64,000 nt of DNA from Triplophysa rosa (lineage: Eukaryota; Chordata; Actinopteri; Cypriniformes; Nemacheilidae), in NCBI RefSeq assembly GCF_024868665.1, contig NC_079890.1, positions 1,414,925 to 1,478,924 on the forward strand, given 5' to 3'. This document shows positions 61,556 through 64,000 of the stretch, piece by piece (the first letter of the stretch is position 1; each line of letters opens with the position of its first letter). The notes under the pieces were generated by a model. The model was given only the letters and a program-made list of their open reading frames with translations. It ran no database searches and was not told the DNA's origin. The translations under genes and the position numbers were made by a program.

Positions 61556-62552
61556 ATCGTTGTGCTTTTATAAAGAACCTTTAAATTTTTATAGAGCCTT
61601 TATTTGTTAGTCTCTGTTAACTCTTTGATAATTGAATCCAACATTTATGTTTGTCCTTATTTGATCAAACCAAAGGTTGAAACAACGCATCTTTGTCTAG
61701 AGTGAATTTGAAGGTAGAATGAGAGATTTTTTGTGACAATGAGAGCTCAGGTGAGAGAGAGTGACTACGAAGAGAACAGATGAAGGGAATGTCTTCTCAT
61801 CACTCTATGACGCAAACATCCCAGATTGTGAGGAATATTGTTGTTGTGGGCTCATTAAAGCAGCTTTCACGCATTTTAAAATGAAAAGGATGTAAATTCA
61901 CCTGAGTGTTTCCTGCTGTTAGCGCTTTACAGTCTTTTGGCATTTGAATGATTTCGCCGGCAGCGAATCATAATCAATTTAAGATGCATTTCAAAGCACC
62001 TGAGCACCTGATTCCGAACAGAACTTGCGATTTCCTGAAGATTAGTCCTGGGATGTTTTCTCTGAGCAGAATAATTGGTTTTGTGTCAGATTGAATCGCA
62101 CTCTTCTCAGGTCTGCTAATGATATAAACAGACGTATCGAACTGGGGGTCACAAGCGAGAAGAAATGAGCAGAGACCATTTGAGTGTATTGATTGTTTTT
62201 AACACTTCAATACGTCACACAAACACATCTCAGCTCTGGGTCAGTCTCTTTATTTAGACTATTGACATTTGGGTGACAAAACATCAGCCAGTTCCAAATG
62301 CTGTTTGAAACCCAGTCGACATGCATAATCGAATGGTATTTTTTCTTATTGAAATAGGATATTCAACTCAACTCAACTCTCAACACTTTCATTGTTACGA
62401 AGCAGCTGTACATGAGACATATTGACCATACGCAAAACAATTAAAGTTATACCTGTAAAAACAAGAAAAAGGTGAAAACACAGAAGACAGAAACACCCAC
62501 ATACAAAACACTCCACACACACAATATGCACACGTACTAACACACAGACATA

Positions 62553-62554
<2 letters not shown>

Positions 62555-62588
<34 letters not shown>
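62555..62588. repeat. CA microsatellite inside the LINE 3' region
   Basis: About 17 CA units. Confidence 0.95.
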
Positions 62589-62592
<4 letters not shown>

Positions 62593-62983
62593 TGCACGCA
62601 CACACGAGCTCGACAGTGCTTGCACAACAACGCTAAATAAAAATTAATAAACTTACTAATAAGGTAAATTATAGTTTAAGATTATCATTAATAATCTAAT
62701 AGCATTTGAAATTTTGTAGTGAAGACATGTCAAGTCGCCGCGTCCTTCTTTATCCAGCTCTATCATCTCAGCTCTTGTCAGGTCCCCACTTCCCATTCTC
62801 CGCTCTACCATCAGGTCAGGCCATGAACTGCATCCTGCTCGCTGTGGTAACCTTGGAACAATGAGACAAGACTGGCTGAGAGTAGAGTACTGTTCTGTAC
62901 TCTTTGATGCAACAAGTACATCAGTTGTGTTTTTGGTTCCGGTTGATCTAACTAATGCAGCCTAAACCCTCAGAAGATTTATA

Positions 62984-64000
62984 TTATGGAAGAGTAGTGT
63001 ATGCAAGATTAAAAAGATGCGTCTTTAGTCTAGATTTAAACTGACAGAGTGTGTCTGCCTCCCGGACAGTGCAGGGAAGACTATTCCAAAGTTTAGGCGC
63101 TAGATAGGAAAAGGATCTACCACCTGCACTTGATTTTGAAATTCTAGGTATTACCAACTGACAGGACGCCTGAGAGCGTAATGCACGTGAAGGACTGTAA
63201 TACAAAAGGAGTTCATTCAAGTACTGAGGAGCTAAACCATGTAAGGCTTTATAGGTAATAAGCAAGATTTTAAAGTTAACGCGATGCTTTATAGGTAACC
63301 AGTGCAAGGTTGACAGAACCGGGCTAATATGTTCATACTTTTTTGTACGTGTAAGAACTCGAGCTGCCGCGTTTTGGACCAATTGGAGTTTTTGTAATAA
63401 GCCTGCAGGGCAACCACCTAACAGTGCATTACAGTAATCTAGTCTTGATGTCATGAATGCATGAATTAACTTCTCTGCATCTGAGATTGACAGCATATGA
63501 CGTAGTTTAGATATATTCTTAAGATGGAAAAACGCAATTTTACAGGTGTTGGCGACGTGGCTCTCAAATGACAGATTACTATCGAATAGAACGCCAAGAT
63601 TCTTTGCTGACGACGAGGGTTTTATGGAACATCCGTCAATAGTTAAACAGTATTCTTGGTTGTTACTTATAGCAGTTTTCGGTCCAATAAGTAACACTTC
63701 CGTTTTGTCCGAGTTCAGTAATAAAAAGTTGTTACTCATCCAGTTTTTTATATCGACTATGCATTCCATTATTCGATGGAACTGCTGTGTTTCATGAGGC
63801 TTCGAGGAAATATAAAGTTGAGTATCATCAGCCTAACAGTGAAAGCTAACTCCGTGTCACTTTATTATATCTCCTAGAGGTAGCATGTTTAATGCGAAGA
63901 GCAGAGGCCCTAAGACTGAGCCCTGTGGTACACCGTACTGGACTTGCAATTTGCGTGACACCTCATTGTTTATTGCTACAAATTGAAAACGGTCGGATAA
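62984..64000 (-). pseudogene. LINE reverse-transcriptase C-terminal half, broken
   Basis: Open for 261 codons from 63769 down to 62984 with typical post-catalytic wording: NLGVLFDSNLSFESHV, RLDYCNALLGGCP, LQLVQNAAARVLTRT, LHWLPIKHRVNFKILLITYK, LWNSLP. Upstream on the - strand the frame continues through ADDTQLY and [20 protein letters not shown]. Two stops interrupt it: TAG at 63833-63835, in place of the aromatic residue before ADD, and TGA at 63857-63859. Not functional as it stands. Confidence 0.85.

Larger units (their letters stand above)
48206..64000. other. Gene-poor region downstream of adamts17
   Basis: No convincing protein-coding gene on either strand. Contains repeats listed separately (50530, 51540, 52615, 53184, 55377, 58037, 58611, 59770, 60484, 61166, 62362) and one weak exon candidate at 51296-51396. 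The stretches 48206-50500, 53500-55370, 55560-58030 and 58930-59760 hold nothing identifiable beyond short AT-rich tracts and a GT microsatellite. Confidence 0.7.
62362..64000 (-). mobile_element. LINE (L2/Rex1-like), 3' part, running off the right edge
   Basis: From right to left: reverse-transcriptase coding remnant (62984-64000), a 3' untranslated stretch, a CA microsatellite (62555-62588), and a 3' end GTTACGAAGCAGCTGTAC ending in repeated TCAAC units at 62362-62382. The tail wording equals the LINE 3' ends at 32760 and 50530. Confidence 0.75.

Noticed and set aside
62373..62630. 85-codon ORF rich in Cys and Val
   Set aside because: Translation of a CA microsatellite in the LINE 3' region.

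Overview
The window is vertebrate nuclear DNA, most likely from a ray-finned fish and probably a cypriniform. It is AT-rich and full of short inverted-repeat elements, tRNA-derived SINE pieces and decayed LINE fragments of the kinds common in carp and zebrafish-like genomes. The species assignment is inference. The block of single-exon ORFs is almost entirely background.

The one convincing protein-coding gene lies on the + strand and is the 3' two-thirds of an ADAMTS metalloprotease, read here as adamts17 (paralogue of adamts19). Sixteen exons between 7897 and 45112 join with consistent intron phases into 762 codons plus a stop. In order they encode the C-terminal part of the catalytic domain with HELGHN and a Met-turn, the disintegrin-like domain, thrombospondin type-1 repeat (TSR) 1, the Cys-rich domain, the spacer, TSR2 to TSR5, and a C-terminal PLAC domain. 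The signal peptide, prodomain and first part of the catalytic domain are not in the window. Positions 1-7896 are intron.

By region: 1-7896 is an upstream intron with several MITE-like elements. 7897-19391 holds exons e1-e7 (catalytic, disintegrin, TSR1, first Cys-rich part). 19392-31427 holds e8-e10 with nested transposons and antisense LINE reverse-transcriptase relics. 31428-45112 holds e11-e16 (TSR2-5 and PLAC). 45113 to about 48205 is a possible 3' UTR. 48206-64000 is intergenic-looking DNA with dispersed repeats, one weak orphan-exon candidate, and a LINE on the - strand running off the right edge.

The most interesting non-genic signals are: a TG microsatellite that forms the acceptor tract of a 114-bp intron; two copies of one 260-bp element in opposite orientation 26 kb apart inside the gene; a multi-layer nested transposon at 19.46-20.81 kb; a MITE with a clear TAA target duplication at 14.6 kb; dispersed repeats abutting splice sites of e4, e6, e10 and e13; and loss of the O-fucosylation consensus in TSR4. 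I found no sign of a novel multi-gene system, CRISPR array, operon or virus. Repeat family names are deliberately generic because no library could be searched.
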